Positions 1 to 9,097 of a DNA stretch of 64,000 nt are shown piece by piece. Under the pieces are notes generated by a model. The model searched no databases and was not told where the DNA came from. It saw nothing but the letters and a program-made list of their open reading frames with translations. The position numbers and the translations under genes are program-made. How positions within the stretch are numbered: the first letter of the stretch is position 1; the number at the start of each line of letters is the position of its first letter. The DNA is from Thermoplasmatales archaeon (GTDB lineage Archaea > Thermoplasmatota > Thermoplasmata > Thermoplasmatales > Thermoplasmataceae): positions 372,001-436,000 of the forward strand of contig CP060531.1 of the NCBI GenBank assembly GCA_016806715.1, in the 5' to 3' direction.

Positions 1-1
1 A

Positions 2-196
2 GGAATATTCCAGTTGGACGGCGCCTTTTACATTGCATTTGGCCTGTGGGTCCTGATATTCACGCCAATAACGGTTGTCATCATCGCTTTGATATCATTC
101 ATTGAGGCGAAGAACTATCTATACATAGCACTCTCATCTTGCGTGCTCTTTGTCCTGTTCTTTGCCATGCTTGTAGTACCACATTTTCTACCCTGA
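2..196 (+). CDS. Partial membrane protein, C-terminal end
   Basis: The reading frame is open from the left edge, so this is probably the end of a gene that starts outside the window; the first possible in-window start is a TTG at 14. The visible 64 residues form two hydrophobic stretches, each long enough to span a membrane, separated by a short polar turn (SFIEAKNY), and end in VPHFLP. No family is recognised. A free-standing two-helix protein starting at 14 is possible but less likely, because no promoter-like sequence can be seen before it. Confidence 0.5.
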   Translation, partial: GIFQLDGAFYIAFGLWVLIFTPITVVIIALISFIEAKNYLYIALSSCVLFVLFFAMLVVPHFLP

Positions 197-220
197 AATG
201 GTGTATTTCCAAGCTAGGTA

Positions 221-230
221 AGGTTTATAA
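221..230 (+). promoter_or_regulatory. TATA-like box before the GltD-like gene
   Basis: AGGTTTATAA resembles an archaeal TATA box and lies about 35 bases before the ATG at 263. That spacing predicts a short leader of roughly ten bases, unlike the leaderless spacing of most promoters in this window. Confidence 0.45.
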
Positions 231-262
231 CTGTCTAACAGATTTCCTGTGGGATCAAGTAA

Positions 263-1699
263 ATGCTCAATTTCGAACGTGTCAAACAGAGTCATGAAGA
301 TCCGGCAAAGAGGATCAAGTCTTTCGAAATTGAGCCAGTGAAGGAATACACCGATAACGAGGCATACGCGGAAGCCAGCAGGTGCATAGGATGCAATATT
401 TGCACGCAAGCCTGCCCGGCAAGCCTGGACATTGGCGGTTATATCCGCAGTACTGCAGTCGGAGACCCGGCACAGACGGTCAGGATAGTTTTTGAGACGC
501 TTCCATTCCCCGCAATAATCGGAAGGGTATGCACCCATCTTTGTGAAGATATTTGCGTTCTATACGATGAAGGGGGACCGATTGCCATCAGGCATATCAA
601 GAGATATGCTGCGGACAAGTTCAACGACTATGGAAAAATTATAAGCCTACCCAAGAAGAAGTTCATGGGCAAGCGAGTTGCAGTTATAGGGGGAGGGCCT
701 GCAGGACTTACTGCGGCATTCTATCTTTCCATTCAGGGAGTGAGAGTGACAGTATACGAAGCTCTCCCCGCCCTTGGGGGGTTCATGAAAACTGGCATTC
801 CAAGATACAGGCTCCCGCAGGATGTGCTGGACAAGGAAATAAATTTCATACTTTCACAGGGAGTGGAAGTGCATCTCAATACAGTCGTGGGTAAGGATAT
901 CAAATTTTCAGAAATAATGCAGAAATACGATGCGGTATTTCTGTCCATAGGAACGCACAAACCTCATATGACCGGCACGCCCGGTTCTGATGCTCCAAAT
1001 GTCTATCATGCGATGAATTTTCTCCAGAGCGTCAGTCTCGGGGAAAAGATCGATGTAGGAAACAACGTTGTCATTATTGGAGGCGGTTTCACTGCAAATG
1101 ATTCATCCAGGACGTCAATGCGTCTTGGCGCAAAGAATGTCATGATAATGTACCGCAGAAGAGAGCAGGACAGGCCCGGATACCCTTCCCTTAATGCAGA
1201 AGAGGAGCTTGAAGAGTCTGTTGAGGAATTCGTGAAGTATGTTTGGGAAGTCACTCCATTTGAATATGTGCAGGAAAACGGGAGGGTTGTTTCCGTGAAA
1301 TACTGGCAGAACGAAATGGTTGCAGAGAAGAACGGCAGGGCAAAACCTGTACCGATCAAGGACAAGGTTCACGAGATCAAGGCTGATGCCGTGATTGAAG
1401 CTACAGGGCAGGAAACCGATTATTCTTTCATCGATCCGGAGTATCTCAGGAAACTCAGGCTGACACCCCAGGGGCACGTTGTCGTGGACGAATCCGGGAT
1501 GACTTCAATCGCTGGTCTTTTCTCCGGAGGAGATTCCACGAACATGAACAAGGACCTGATCTCAGCAGTCAGGGACGCCGATAAGTCGGTAATGGGAATA
1601 CTCGAGTTCCTGAATCTTATGGATACGGTCTATGATGAAAAGCTTCCGATTCTGGACAGGTGGAAGACATATTCTTCAGCCGCCGGTAGAAGAACCTAA
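263..1699 (+). CDS. gltD-like: GltD-like NAD(P)H:FAD oxidoreductase
   Basis: Homologue of the glutamate synthase small subunit and related dihydropyrimidine dehydrogenase and sulfide dehydrogenase subunits, which pass electrons from NAD(P)H through FAD and iron-sulfur clusters. The N-terminus carries the cluster cysteines (C41, C44, C47, C51 and C90, C94, C98). A dinucleotide fold for FAD follows (VIGGGPAG, about 141-148), then a second one for NAD(P)H (IIGGGFTAN, about 271-279). A C-terminal ATGQETDY segment and a GLFSGGD loop near 430 are typical. The length of 478 residues fits the family. No glutamate synthase large subunit lies beside it, so the electron acceptor is unknown; it could be a stand-alone NADPH:ferredoxin-type enzyme. 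It overlaps the end of the opposing trm5 gene by four bases. Confidence 0.88.
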   Translation: MLNFERVKQSHEDPAKRIKSFEIEPVKEYTDNEAYAEASRCIGCNICTQACPASLDIGGYIRSTAVGDPAQTVRIVFETLPFPAIIGRVCTHLCEDICVLYDEGGPIAIRHIKRYAADKFNDYGKIISLPKKKFMGKRVAVIGGGPAGLTAAFYLSIQGVRVTVYEALPALGGFMKTGIPRYRLPQDVLDKEINFILSQGVEVHLNTVVGKDIKFSEIMQKYDAVFLSIGTHKPHMTGTPGSDAPNVYHAMNFLQSVSLGEKIDVGNNVVIIGGGFTANDSSRTSMRLGAKNVMIMYRRREQDRPGYPSLNAEEELEESVEEFVKYVWEVTPFEYVQENGRVVSVKYWQNEMVAEKNGRAKPVPIKDKVHEIKADAVIEATGQETDYSFIDPEYLRKLRLTPQGHVVVDESGMTSIAGLFSGGDSTNMNKDLISAVRDADKSVMGILEFLNLMDTVYDEKLPILDRWKTYSSAAGRRT

Positions 1700-2658
1700 G
1701 CCGCATTCAATTTTTCAAACTCCATGGAGTACAGGCTTTCACTCTTCGAATATCCATGAACAACTCTTTTCCATAACAGTTTCATGCCCATTTTCCGGAA
1801 TTCAAGCATCCTTTCCGTGATTCCTTCCAGGGTGTTTATCTCATAATAGTTTATGACACCGCCTTCTTTCAGTGAAGAATATGCACTTGCGATAAAGTCG
1901 AAAGCGTTGTGTGGAAGATTCATAACTATCCTGTCAAATTTTCCATGCTTCAGTATTTCAACGGATGAATCGGCGCAGATCGCCTCCACAGTTCCAGCGA
2001 GCTTGTTCAGTTTGAGGTTTTCCAGCAGAATATTTATGGCATCACAGTTTGAGTCAATTGCCAGTATTTTCACTTTCGCATTTCTTGCCATGGATATTGA
2101 AAAAGGCCCGATACCGGAAAACATGTCGCATATCAACTCGCCATCCCTGACCCTGCCGGATACAAGCAGGCGCTCGGTCGCCAGGCGAGGTGAAAAATAC
2201 GCCTTCCGGACATTTACCTTCATTGTTATCCCGTTCTCCCTGTACATCGTCTCAGGCAAATCCTCTCCTGCAATGAGTTCTATTGCCCTTGTCCGATGGT
2301 CACCCTTTACTCCCCTGTCAAGGTAGACTGTCTTGATGTTCTTCCGGGTCTGCAGGATCTCCTGCGCCCTGCTGATATACCTGCTCTCCTCATTTCCCTT
2401 TATTATGGCAATATGTCCAATGACGTCAAATGATCCAGGTTGAATGAGAGGCCTGATCTTCTCCTCCTGGACAATACCGTCCGTGTCAACTGTGGTTCCT
2501 TGAATGGATTCCGGAAGTTTGGCTCCATCCAATATGGGTATCAGGACATTGTTTCCGGAAGTGTGTATCTTGCGCGATACGTCAATAAGTCCATTTTTTT
2601 TCAGAACTGATATTGAAGTCTGTGCTATTTCCTTTTTTACGCAGAGGTGGAGAGTCAT
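1696..2658 (-). CDS. trm5: tRNA (guanine37-N1)-methyltransferase, Trm5 family
   Basis: SAM-dependent methyltransferase of the Trm5 family, which makes m1G at position 37 of tRNA and so protects the reading frame. The first roughly 110 residues are the family's recognition region. The class I methyltransferase core follows, with a SAM-binding loop DMFSGIGPFSI near residue 180 and a catalytic-loop motif NLPHNAFDF near 250, which is the Trm5 version of the NPPY motif. The total of 320 residues matches short archaeal members. Its ATG overlaps the stop codon of hel308 by four bases, so the two are probably one leftward transcript with coupled translation. A related TYW2-type enzyme acting in wyosine synthesis is the main alternative. 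Confidence 0.85.
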   Translation of the reverse strand: MTLHLCVKKEIAQTSISVLKKNGLIDVSRKIHTSGNNVLIPILDGAKLPESIQGTTVDTDGIVQEEKIRPLIQPGSFDVIGHIAIIKGNEESRYISRAQEILQTRKNIKTVYLDRGVKGDHRTRAIELIAGEDLPETMYRENGITMKVNVRKAYFSPRLATERLLVSGRVRDGELICDMFSGIGPFSISMARNAKVKILAIDSNCDAINILLENLKLNKLAGTVEAICADSSVEILKHGKFDRIVMNLPHNAFDFIASAYSSLKEGGVINYYEINTLEGITERMLEFRKMGMKLLWKRVVHGYSKSESLYSMEFEKLNAA

Positions 2659-4715
2659 TTCATTCTTCCCTTCAGGCGTTTCGCATGAGAGACAGTCTCG
2701 CTCGCCAGCTTGGAGGAAAACCCGAATATCCTTGAAATATCTGTCGGGTCAGCGGATGCCAGTTCATCCAGCGTCCTGTAACCAGACCGGTGCAGCCTTC
2801 TCGCCCTTACCCTGCCTATATTCGGTATGGTGATGAGGGAAAGTACGTCCTCCTTGATTCCCTCCTTTATCCGGATGTTAAGCTTCTCCAATTCATTCCT
2901 GATTTCGGGCTTGAACATCTCTGCAAGACGGGATAGCGAATATGAAATCCAGTCCGCAGAAGCTATCTTGCTCTGTACATCTCCCGGTCCAATGTTGAAT
3001 TTCTCCGTAATGTCAATAATCGGCACCTCTTCGATCCAGTTCCCGAGAACAATGGCAGTCTTTGCGGCAGCATAGTTGTCCTCGTCGTCCTCAAGGATCT
3101 CGATTTTTTCCAGGAATTCCGCGATGTAAGGCATGTCTCCCGTCCTGGTCGAAAAATTGATCATGTCTGGTGTCTTGCATATGTAGAACAGGGCCAGGTC
3201 GATTGAATGAGGTTTATCAAAATATTCCCTGAGGATAATGGCAGTTTTTGGCTCTATGTATAGATCGCTGACGGTTTTCCCGAAAGTTGTGGCTTCATAG
3301 CTTCCAACCCTCTCCCTTACAAATCCTTCTGAAATAAGGAACCCCATAGTTTTCTCAAGATCTGCATATATGTCAGAAATTACGTTCTGCTGTCCGAAAA
3401 ATGTCGACCCGAAGAATTTCTTTACCTCCTCGAGGTTGGTGGCTATTCCCGTTGAAACCAGCGCCAGAACATTTATCTGAAGCGCACGTTTCTGCCCAAA
3501 TATGGAGATGATTGGCTCTGATTCGCCTGAAAGATACTCATGCGCCTTTTCCACTGCGTTATCGGTTGAGGCATAGAGCAGTGCCCTCCCCTCTCTGTCA
3601 TACTTCGGCCTCCCTGCTCTTCCCAGCATCTGCAGTATCTCAATCTTCTTTACGTACTGGCTGTACCCATCCATGAACCTGCTCATGTCCCTGACAACGA
3701 CTGTCCGTGCAGGAAGGTTTACCCCGGCAGCCAGCGTGGGCGTTGCTACAAGCACCCGAATGTACCGGTCCCTGAAGAGCCTCTCAATGCTCTCCTTTTC
3801 CTTCATTGAAAGACCGGCATGATGGAATGATACGCCCCTTCTCATCAGGGATTTCAGCATCTCCTGGTATTTGTCTGCGTCTTCACCCAGGTCAATGAGT
3901 CCCTCCTCAAGAAAAACGTATTTTCCAGTAACTGATAAGAGCTGTCGGGCAAGGTTTTCTGCCCTGCTCCGTGAATTTACGAATATAAGGACCTGCCCTC
4001 CACCCTCAATATCTCTGCTGATTATGTCTTCCAGGTAATTCTTCGCGCTCACCTTCTCTGTTTCCCCGTCAGTATACTCTATTTCATTGCCATTTATTAT
4101 GCCGTACTTCAGCGGTACGGGTCTGTAGTCGCTCTTTACCAGGTCACTCTTAAGCCATTTTGCCATCTCTTCCCCATTGGATATTGTTGCGGAAAGCGAT
4201 ATTATTGTTATGTCAGGGTTGAGATACATGCAGGCCGAAAGAACCATCTCAAGTTTTGGTCCGCGATCAGTGTCGCCTATAAGGTGAGCCTCATCGGCTA
4301 TGATCAGGCCTATGTCGTAAAGTATGGACGGATCATGCCGGATCATGGAATCTGCTTTTTCAGAAGTGCATACGATAACATCGTAATTATTTATGAACGA
4401 AGGGGATGAGTCCACATCACCTACAGCGATGGTAACCCTGATCCCAAGTTTGCGAAGTTTTTTCAGGTCATCAAATTTCTCGGATGCAAGTGACTTGAGC
4501 GGTACAATATAAAGAGATTTCAGGCCCATTTTCTGTCTTTCCATAATTGCTGCGTAAGCTATGAGGGTCTTCCCGGATGCAGTTGGTACAGTGACAAGAA
4601 CGTTCCTTCCTGCCCGGATTGCCTCTATTGCTTCCTGCTGGTGTGGATACAGTTCATGGTCGCCGCCAGCAATCTCTATGAATTCTTCCGGGTATCCAAG
4701 ATCTCTTACTTTCAT
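2655..4715 (-). CDS. hel308: Hel308 (Hjm) superfamily 2 DNA helicase
   Basis: ATP-dependent 3'-5' DNA helicase of the Hel308/Ski2-like family, which acts on stalled and branched replication forks in archaea. The Walker A motif VPTASGKT lies at about 43-50 and the DEAH box at 140-143. Later motifs include LSATISN, ATPTLAAGVNLPAR and the arginine-finger motif QMLGRAGRPKYD, followed by winged-helix and ratchet regions. The C-terminus has a helix-hairpin-helix segment (ITIPNIGRVRARRL). The length of 686 residues is normal. The gene leads a two-gene leftward unit with trm5, and ribD lies divergently upstream. Confidence 0.95.
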   Translation of the reverse strand: MKVRDLGYPEEFIEIAGGDHELYPHQQEAIEAIRAGRNVLVTVPTASGKTLIAYAAIMERQKMGLKSLYIVPLKSLASEKFDDLKKLRKLGIRVTIAVGDVDSSPSFINNYDVIVCTSEKADSMIRHDPSILYDIGLIIADEAHLIGDTDRGPKLEMVLSACMYLNPDITIISLSATISNGEEMAKWLKSDLVKSDYRPVPLKYGIINGNEIEYTDGETEKVSAKNYLEDIISRDIEGGGQVLIFVNSRSRAENLARQLLSVTGKYVFLEEGLIDLGEDADKYQEMLKSLMRRGVSFHHAGLSMKEKESIERLFRDRYIRVLVATPTLAAGVNLPARTVVVRDMSRFMDGYSQYVKKIEILQMLGRAGRPKYDREGRALLYASTDNAVEKAHEYLSGESEPIISIFGQKRALQINVLALVSTGIATNLEEVKKFFGSTFFGQQNVISDIYADLEKTMGFLISEGFVRERVGSYEATTFGKTVSDLYIEPKTAIILREYFDKPHSIDLALFYICKTPDMINFSTRTGDMPYIAEFLEKIEILEDDEDNYAAAKTAIVLGNWIEEVPIIDITEKFNIGPGDVQSKIASADWISYSLSRLAEMFKPEIRNELEKLNIRIKEGIKEDVLSLITIPNIGRVRARRLHRSGYRTLDELASADPTDISRIFGFSSKLASETVSHAKRLKGRMK

Positions 4716-4788
4716 TTGCAGATGGACATTGCTGAACCCCTAAAATATCATTCCCATTTCCCGAATGTTACAATGTCAATAACTGGCA

Positions 4789-4799
4789 ATAATTTTTAA
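4789..4799 (+). promoter_or_regulatory. TATA-like box of ribD-ahcY
   Basis: AATTTTTAA-type sequence centred about 26 bases before the GTG at 4822. The spacing implies that transcription starts at or next to the start codon (leaderless mRNA). Confidence 0.5.
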
Positions 4800-4821
4800 C
4801 CATATTGCTATAATTGATACT

Positions 4822-5442
4822 GTGCCGTCTCGTCCATACATAATAATTAACGTCGCCCAGAGCCTCAATGGAATGATCGCAGGAAGCATGGGCAGTAGGG
4901 TGTCAATCTCGTGCGAGGAGGACCTGAAACGTGTGGATGGCATAAGGAGGTCTGTGGATGCGATCCTGGTCGGAGCGAACACCGTCATAAACGATAATCC
5001 TTCCCTGACCATAAGGGGAAAGACAGGTCAAGGGCCGTTACGCATTGTCCTGGATAACCTGCTGAGGATCCCGGACGGATCAAAAATCCTGGATGGTAAT
5101 GTGGAGACCATAATTTTCACTTCAAGGAAAGACAGGATCATTCCAAATGCCAGGATGGTTGTGCTGGATGAGGCAGATTTGCAGATGTCAAATGTGATGG
5201 AACAGATCTATGGTATGGGCGTGCGTCGCATACTAGTGGAGGGCGGCCGGACAGTCATAAATGAGTTGCTTACAGCCGGACTTTGCGATGAGTTTTATGT
5301 ATACGAAGGGAATATCATCATTCACGATGGCCTTCCCCTGTTCCAGCCAAATAAGGACTTGAGGGACATAGTGATCAGGAAAACAATTATTGGGAATGGT
5401 GTGCTTTACAGACTTGATTGCGACAAAATAAAGGGTGAATGA
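4822..5442 (+). CDS. ribD: RibD-type reductase, riboflavin/F420 precursor pathway
   Basis: Reductase domain of the RibD/ArfC family, which reduces 2,5-diamino-6-ribosylamino-pyrimidinone 5'-phosphate with NADPH in archaeal riboflavin and deazaflavin synthesis. The N-terminus has the family pattern NVAQSLNGMIAG, followed by VDAILVGANTVINDNPSLTIR. Near residue 145 is the glycine-rich ILVEGGRTVINELL segment. There is no deaminase domain, as usual for the 206-residue archaeal form. The start is a GTG placed for leaderless translation. The 3' end overlaps ahcY by eight bases, so the two are co-transcribed and probably translationally coupled. Confidence 0.88.
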   Translation: MPSRPYIIINVAQSLNGMIAGSMGSRVSISCEEDLKRVDGIRRSVDAILVGANTVINDNPSLTIRGKTGQGPLRIVLDNLLRIPDGSKILDGNVETIIFTSRKDRIIPNARMVVLDEADLQMSNVMEQIYGMGVRRILVEGGRTVINELLTAGLCDEFYVYEGNIIIHDGLPLFQPNKDLRDIVIRKTIIGNGVLYRLDCDKIKGE

Positions 5443-6673
5443 TGTGGAAGACAGGGGATTTTTAAGGCTACAGTGGGCAAGGGAGCACATGGATGTTATA
5501 TCCCAGATACGTCCAAGGTTCATGAAGGAAAAGCCATTCAAGGGCATAAAGGTGGCTATGGCACTGCACGTTGAGGCGAAAACAGGAATTTTTGCGCTGC
5601 TCCTGAAAGAGGGAGGGGCAAGTGTAAATATGGCATCGTGCAACCCGCTTAGTTCGGATGACAGCGTTGTCCAGTCACTGAAAAATGACTATTCAATGAA
5701 CGTGTTTGCGAAAAAGGGCGAGGATGAGAAGGAATACTATGAAAACCTCAACAGGGCACTGGATATCGGACCCGATATAATAGTGGATGACGGCGGGGAT
5801 CTTGTAAAGCTGGTGCATGGAGCCAGGAAGGAACTTCTTCCAAACGTGATAGGCGGAAACGAGGAGACCACGACAGGAGTGGTAAGGCTCAGGGCAATGG
5901 AAAAGGAAGGTGCGCTGAAATTCCCCATGTTCGACGTTAACGATGCCCAGATGAAGCACCTGTTTGACAACAGGTACGGGACAGGGCAGAGTACACTGGA
6001 TGGAATCATGAATGCCACAAACATTCTCATAGCAGGGAAGAAGGTTGTGGTGGCAGGGTACGGCTTTTGCGGAAAAGGTATAGCACTGAGGATGAAGGGT
6101 ATGGGCGCCATGGTCAGTGTTACGGAGATTGATCCGGTAAAGGCAAATGAAGCTCTCATGGAAGGCTTCAGGGTCGAGAGGATGGAAGACGCCATCAAGA
6201 CAGCTGATATGGTGGTCACAGCCACAGGCATGAAAGACGTGGTGACCTACGATCACATGCTCAAGGCGAAGAAGGACATAATACTGGCCAACTCCGGGCA
6301 TTTCAACAATGAGATTGCAGTGTCCGAACTTGAAAAGCGGAACATGGGAATCGTGCCGGTCAGGGAAAGCGTAAAGAAGTTCAAGCTCGAAAACGGCAAT
6401 ACTGTGAACCTGATTGCCGATGGAAGACTTGTTAACCTCGCATCCGGTCAGGGGCATCCAGTCGAGATCATGGACATGAGCTTTGCACTACAGGCGCTTG
6501 TTGCTGAATACCTTGTTTCAAATGCATCCAAGCTTCAGAAGAAAGTATACCCGGTTCCCGAGGACATCGACAGATACGTGGCGGACATACGCCTCGAGGC
6601 TCTTGGCATAAAGCTTGACGCACTTACCGCAGCGCAGCAAAAATATGCGAATTCATGGGAAGAAGGCACATGA
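5435..6673 (+). CDS. ahcY: S-adenosyl-L-homocysteine hydrolase
   Basis: NAD-dependent enzyme that splits S-adenosylhomocysteine, the product of methyltransferases, into adenosine and homocysteine. Visible family features are HVEAKTGIFALLL near 45-57, the substrate segment VDDGGDLVKLVH near 117-128, NEETTTGVVRL near 142, and the NAD-binding loop GYGFCGKG at 208-215. NSGHFNNEI and QGHPVEIMDMSF occur towards the C-terminus. The length of 412 residues fits the shorter archaeal group. Translation starts at a GTG inside the end of ribD. In an archaeon the product may alternatively be a deaminated analogue, because some archaeal homologues prefer S-inosylhomocysteine; the sequence does not decide this. 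Confidence 0.93.
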   Translation: MNDVEDRGFLRLQWAREHMDVISQIRPRFMKEKPFKGIKVAMALHVEAKTGIFALLLKEGGASVNMASCNPLSSDDSVVQSLKNDYSMNVFAKKGEDEKEYYENLNRALDIGPDIIVDDGGDLVKLVHGARKELLPNVIGGNEETTTGVVRLRAMEKEGALKFPMFDVNDAQMKHLFDNRYGTGQSTLDGIMNATNILIAGKKVVVAGYGFCGKGIALRMKGMGAMVSVTEIDPVKANEALMEGFRVERMEDAIKTADMVVTATGMKDVVTYDHMLKAKKDIILANSGHFNNEIAVSELEKRNMGIVPVRESVKKFKLENGNTVNLIADGRLVNLASGQGHPVEIMDMSFALQALVAEYLVSNASKLQKKVYPVPEDIDRYVADIRLEALGIKLDALTAAQQKYANSWEEGT

Positions 6674-6706
6674 TTCGCCTTCAATATGCCTGAACAGTGA
6701 GCGAAC

Positions 6707-6716
6707 TTTACTTATA
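6707..6716 (+). promoter_or_regulatory. TATA-like box deciding the rhodanese start
   Basis: TTTACTTATA is centred about 25 bases before the ATG at 6736. It places the transcription start at that codon and argues against the in-frame GTG at 6697, which lies upstream of the box. Confidence 0.5.
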
Positions 6717-6735
6717 TCTTATGGTATTGTGTATT

Positions 6736-7089
6736 ATGGGATTACTAGACTATTTTAAGCAGCCTGATTTGCTGGTGAACCTTTCGCCCGAAGATTTTGA
6801 GAAGAAGATGAAAGAGGAGAATACAAAGCCAATTGATGTGAGGACCACGATGGAGTACCGGCATGGACACATACAGGGAGTTGAGCTGCACCCGCTCAGT
6901 TCAATCAAGGACCTGGCTCCAAAGCTTGACAAAAACACTCACTACATGCTCGTGTGCGCAACTGGGCACCGCAGCAGGGCTGCCTCCGCAATTCTCATCA
7001 GGAACGGGGTAACTTCTGTGAGCCATCTTGAAGGCGGCATGCGTGCGTGGCACAGTTCCAGCAAAGAAGTAGTCCGCGAAAAGCAGTAA
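6736..7089 (+). CDS. Single-domain rhodanese-like sulfurtransferase
   Basis: A single rhodanese domain, likely a cytoplasmic sulfur carrier or thiosulfate/persulfide sulfurtransferase. The loop VCATGHRSR holds the catalytic cysteine (C74 counted from the ATG at 6736). The domain entry pattern PIDVRTTMEYRHGHIQG and the closing HLEGGMRAW are both typical. The product is 117 residues. An upstream in-frame GTG at 6697 would add 13 hydrophobic residues, but the promoter position favours 6736. The gene stands alone between ahcY and apgM, so the sulfur acceptor cannot be inferred; ThiI elsewhere in this window carries its own rhodanese domain. Confidence 0.88.
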   Translation: MGLLDYFKQPDLLVNLSPEDFEKKMKEENTKPIDVRTTMEYRHGHIQGVELHPLSSIKDLAPKLDKNTHYMLVCATGHRSRAASAILIRNGVTSVSHLEGGMRAWHSSSKEVVREKQ

Positions 7090-7147
7090 CAGAGGAACAG
7101 GCGCGCAGCTCCGCAGCAATTATAAACACATCAAGCATTCTAAGGGC

Positions 7148-8362
7148 ATGAAGAAGATAATGCTCATAATCATGGACGGACTCGGAGACCGGCCCAACCC
7201 GGAGCTGGGAAATATGACAGCTCTGCAGGCAGCTTTCAGGCCAAACCTCAATTTTATGGCAAGAAACGGGATAAATGGGCTCATGCATCCAATTTCACCC
7301 GGAATCAGGGCCGGGTCAGACACGTCTCACCTTTCACTTTTAGGGTACGATCCAAAAGAGGTTTACACGGGGAGAGGTCCATTCGAGGCCATGGGCCTGG
7401 GGATGGAAGTCAAGGCAGGGGACATTGCATTCAGGGCCAATTTCGCAACAAGGGACGATTCCATGCGCATCGTGGACAGGAGGGCAGGAAGGTTGACGTC
7501 CGGCACTGCAGATCTTGCAAGATCACTGAACATTGAAATAAACGGGGTGGAATTCCGGGTGAAGGAAGGTGTCGAGCACAGGGCAGCCCTTGTAATGCAC
7601 GGGAGCGGACTTTCTCCCAATGTAACGGATTCGGATCCTCATGACCCTGGCAAAAAAGTTTCGAGCGTCAGTGCCACAAAGCCTGATGGAGACCTTACAG
7701 CCTCACTGATAAACAAGTTCCTTGTGGAATCCCGGAAGATACTGGATGAAAGCGATGTGAACCACGATCGCATCAGGGAAGGGCTACTTCCAGCAAATGA
7801 ACTTCTTCTTCGCGGTGCCGGCATAGCTCCAAGCCTTGAATCCTTCACCGAGAAGTTCAAGATGAACGGCGCCTGTGTTGTCGGGATCCCCATGATCTCA
7901 GGGATATGCAGGCTGGCAGGAATCAAGCCGATCAGCATACCGGGCGTGACCGGGCGGGTTGATACCGACTACAGGGGAAAGATAAGGGGTGCCATTGAAG
8001 CGCTGAAGGAATATGACTATGTTCTCGTGAACATCAAGGCAACAGATATTGCGGGGCATGATGGCGATCCGATGCTCAAAAGGGAGGTTATCGAGAAGGC
8101 AGACGATGCACTTGGACAACTGATCCCATTGTCAGACAATGCGGTTATATGCATAACCGGTGATCACAGCACCCCGTGTTCAATGAAGGACCACTCCGGT
8201 GACCCGGTTCCCATCGTGTTTTATTCAGAGGGGATCATAAGGGACCGGGTCGAGCGGTTCGATGAAATCAGTGCGCAAGATTCCGCGCTCAGGCTCATGA
8301 GCGGAGACGTGATGCAGTACCTGATGCAGCTTTCGGAGCGGTCGGAGAAATATGGGGCTTGA
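7148..8362 (+). CDS. apgM: Cofactor-independent phosphoglycerate mutase, archaeal type
   Basis: Interconverts 3- and 2-phosphoglycerate without 2,3-bisphosphoglycerate, in glycolysis and gluconeogenesis. It belongs to the alkaline-phosphatase superfamily. The N-terminal metal site is [10 protein letters not shown], the active-site segment is [14 protein letters not shown] near 58-71, and further metal ligands lie in [19 protein letters not shown] near 336-354. The length of 404 residues is normal for archaeal ApgM. A TATA-like AATTATAAA at about 7119 lies 25-29 bases before the ATG, so the mRNA is probably leaderless. Confidence 0.94.
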   Translation: MKKIMLIIMDGLGDRPNPELGNMTALQAAFRPNLNFMARNGINGLMHPISPGIRAGSDTSHLSLLGYDPKEVYTGRGPFEAMGLGMEVKAGDIAFRANFATRDDSMRIVDRRAGRLTSGTADLARSLNIEINGVEFRVKEGVEHRAALVMHGSGLSPNVTDSDPHDPGKKVSSVSATKPDGDLTASLINKFLVESRKILDESDVNHDRIREGLLPANELLLRGAGIAPSLESFTEKFKMNGACVVGIPMISGICRLAGIKPISIPGVTGRVDTDYRGKIRGAIEALKEYDYVLVNIKATDIAGHDGDPMLKREVIEKADDALGQLIPLSDNAVICITGDHSTPCSMKDHSGDPVPIVFYSEGIIRDRVERFDEISAQDSALRLMSGDVMQYLMQLSERSEKYGA

Positions 8363-8378
8363 ACCAAAAAATTTATCT

Positions 8379-8406
8379 GATTCTGTATACAGAATCCTTA
8401 AATAGG
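8379..8406 (+). promoter_or_regulatory. 18-bp perfect palindrome next to a TATA-like box
   Basis: GATTCTGTATACAGAATC at 8379-8396 is a perfect inverted repeat and is followed directly by CTTAAATAGG (8397-8406), a TATA-like box about 30 bases before the ATG at 8434. The palindrome covers the place where the TFB recognition element would sit, so it looks like an operator for a dimeric regulator of the following membrane-protein gene. A role in ending apgM transcription is less likely, because there is no loop and no T-rich run. Confidence 0.5.
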
Positions 8407-8433
8407 AAAATAGAGTCTCATGTCTGACGTAGT

Positions 8434-9093
8434 ATGACAGGATGGAAACGTTCAATATTTGAAGAATTAGCCGAGAAAATCAGGGTAAAGAGCATATTTC
8501 GTCTCGACAGGAAGAATAAGAAAAAGGCATCGTTGAACTATTCTCAGTCAAAGGGCATACTTTACGCACTTATATTCTCTGTACTCCTCTGGTGGATACC
8601 TATAGCCGGCCCAGGCATTGCAGGATACCTTGCAGGGAGAAAATCAGGATCCATAGGTAAATCACTCATGTCTGCGCTGGTTGCAGACGCAATCATAACT
8701 TTTGCTATGGTCACTCTGGCACCTTTCACCTCCGGTTCCCTTGGAGTGATGTCTTCTTATCTCAGGAGCGGCATAGTGACGGTTTCGGGTTCATCGATTT
8801 TTGTAGTTTCAAATTTCGCCACTGACCTCAACACTTATTATGGATTTATCAAGACTATAGCGGTGGTACTCCCCAGTGCAATACTGACCCTCACCATATT
8901 CAGCTATGTTGGTGGATTCGTATCATCCATGAAGCTTGCAGAAGAGAATTACAACTACAGCTACGTAAGAGATGAAACAGGCACATCGGCATGGAGAAAA
9001 CCCAAGGTGGAGATCAGGGAACGAGGAATAACGCCATTCAACGGTGAGAGGAGAGACGACGATTCTGCCATTGGGTGGTCAAGAACAGACTGA
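8434..9093 (+). CDS. Conserved-looking membrane protein, function unknown
   Basis: Not recognised as a characterised family. The 219-residue product starts with a positively charged amphipathic region (about 1-40, rich in K and R). Three likely membrane segments follow at about 42-67 (containing WWIPIAGPGIAGYLAGRKSG), 77-97 and 143-165. The tail of about 50 residues is hydrophilic and charged. The glycine-rich PGIAGYLAGRKSGS segment resembles small archaeal membrane proteins of unknown function. The ATG at 8434 follows a TATA-like box and a perfect palindrome, so expression is probably controlled by a dedicated regulator. It ends four bases before the opposing TA0938-like gene. Confidence 0.75.
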   Translation: MTGWKRSIFEELAEKIRVKSIFRLDRKNKKKASLNYSQSKGILYALIFSVLLWWIPIAGPGIAGYLAGRKSGSIGKSLMSALVADAIITFAMVTLAPFTSGSLGVMSSYLRSGIVTVSGSSIFVVSNFATDLNTYYGFIKTIAVVLPSAILTLTIFSYVGGFVSSMKLAEENYNYSYVRDETGTSAWRKPKVEIRERGITPFNGERRDDDSAIGWSRTD

Positions 9094-9097
9094 CCCT

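Noticed and set aside
188-538. A 116-codon minus-strand frame opposite the GltD-like gene start
   Set aside because: Overlaps the promoter and the cluster-cysteine region of a clear gene and has no motif.
5693-6457. A 254-codon minus-strand open frame inside ahcY
   Set aside because: It is antisense to a clear S-adenosylhomocysteine hydrolase; the text is rich in His, Cys and Leu, without domains, and is a by-product of codon bias.
8379-8396. The palindrome read as an apgM terminator
   Set aside because: It has no loop and no T-rich run after it; its place beside a TATA-like box fits an operator better.
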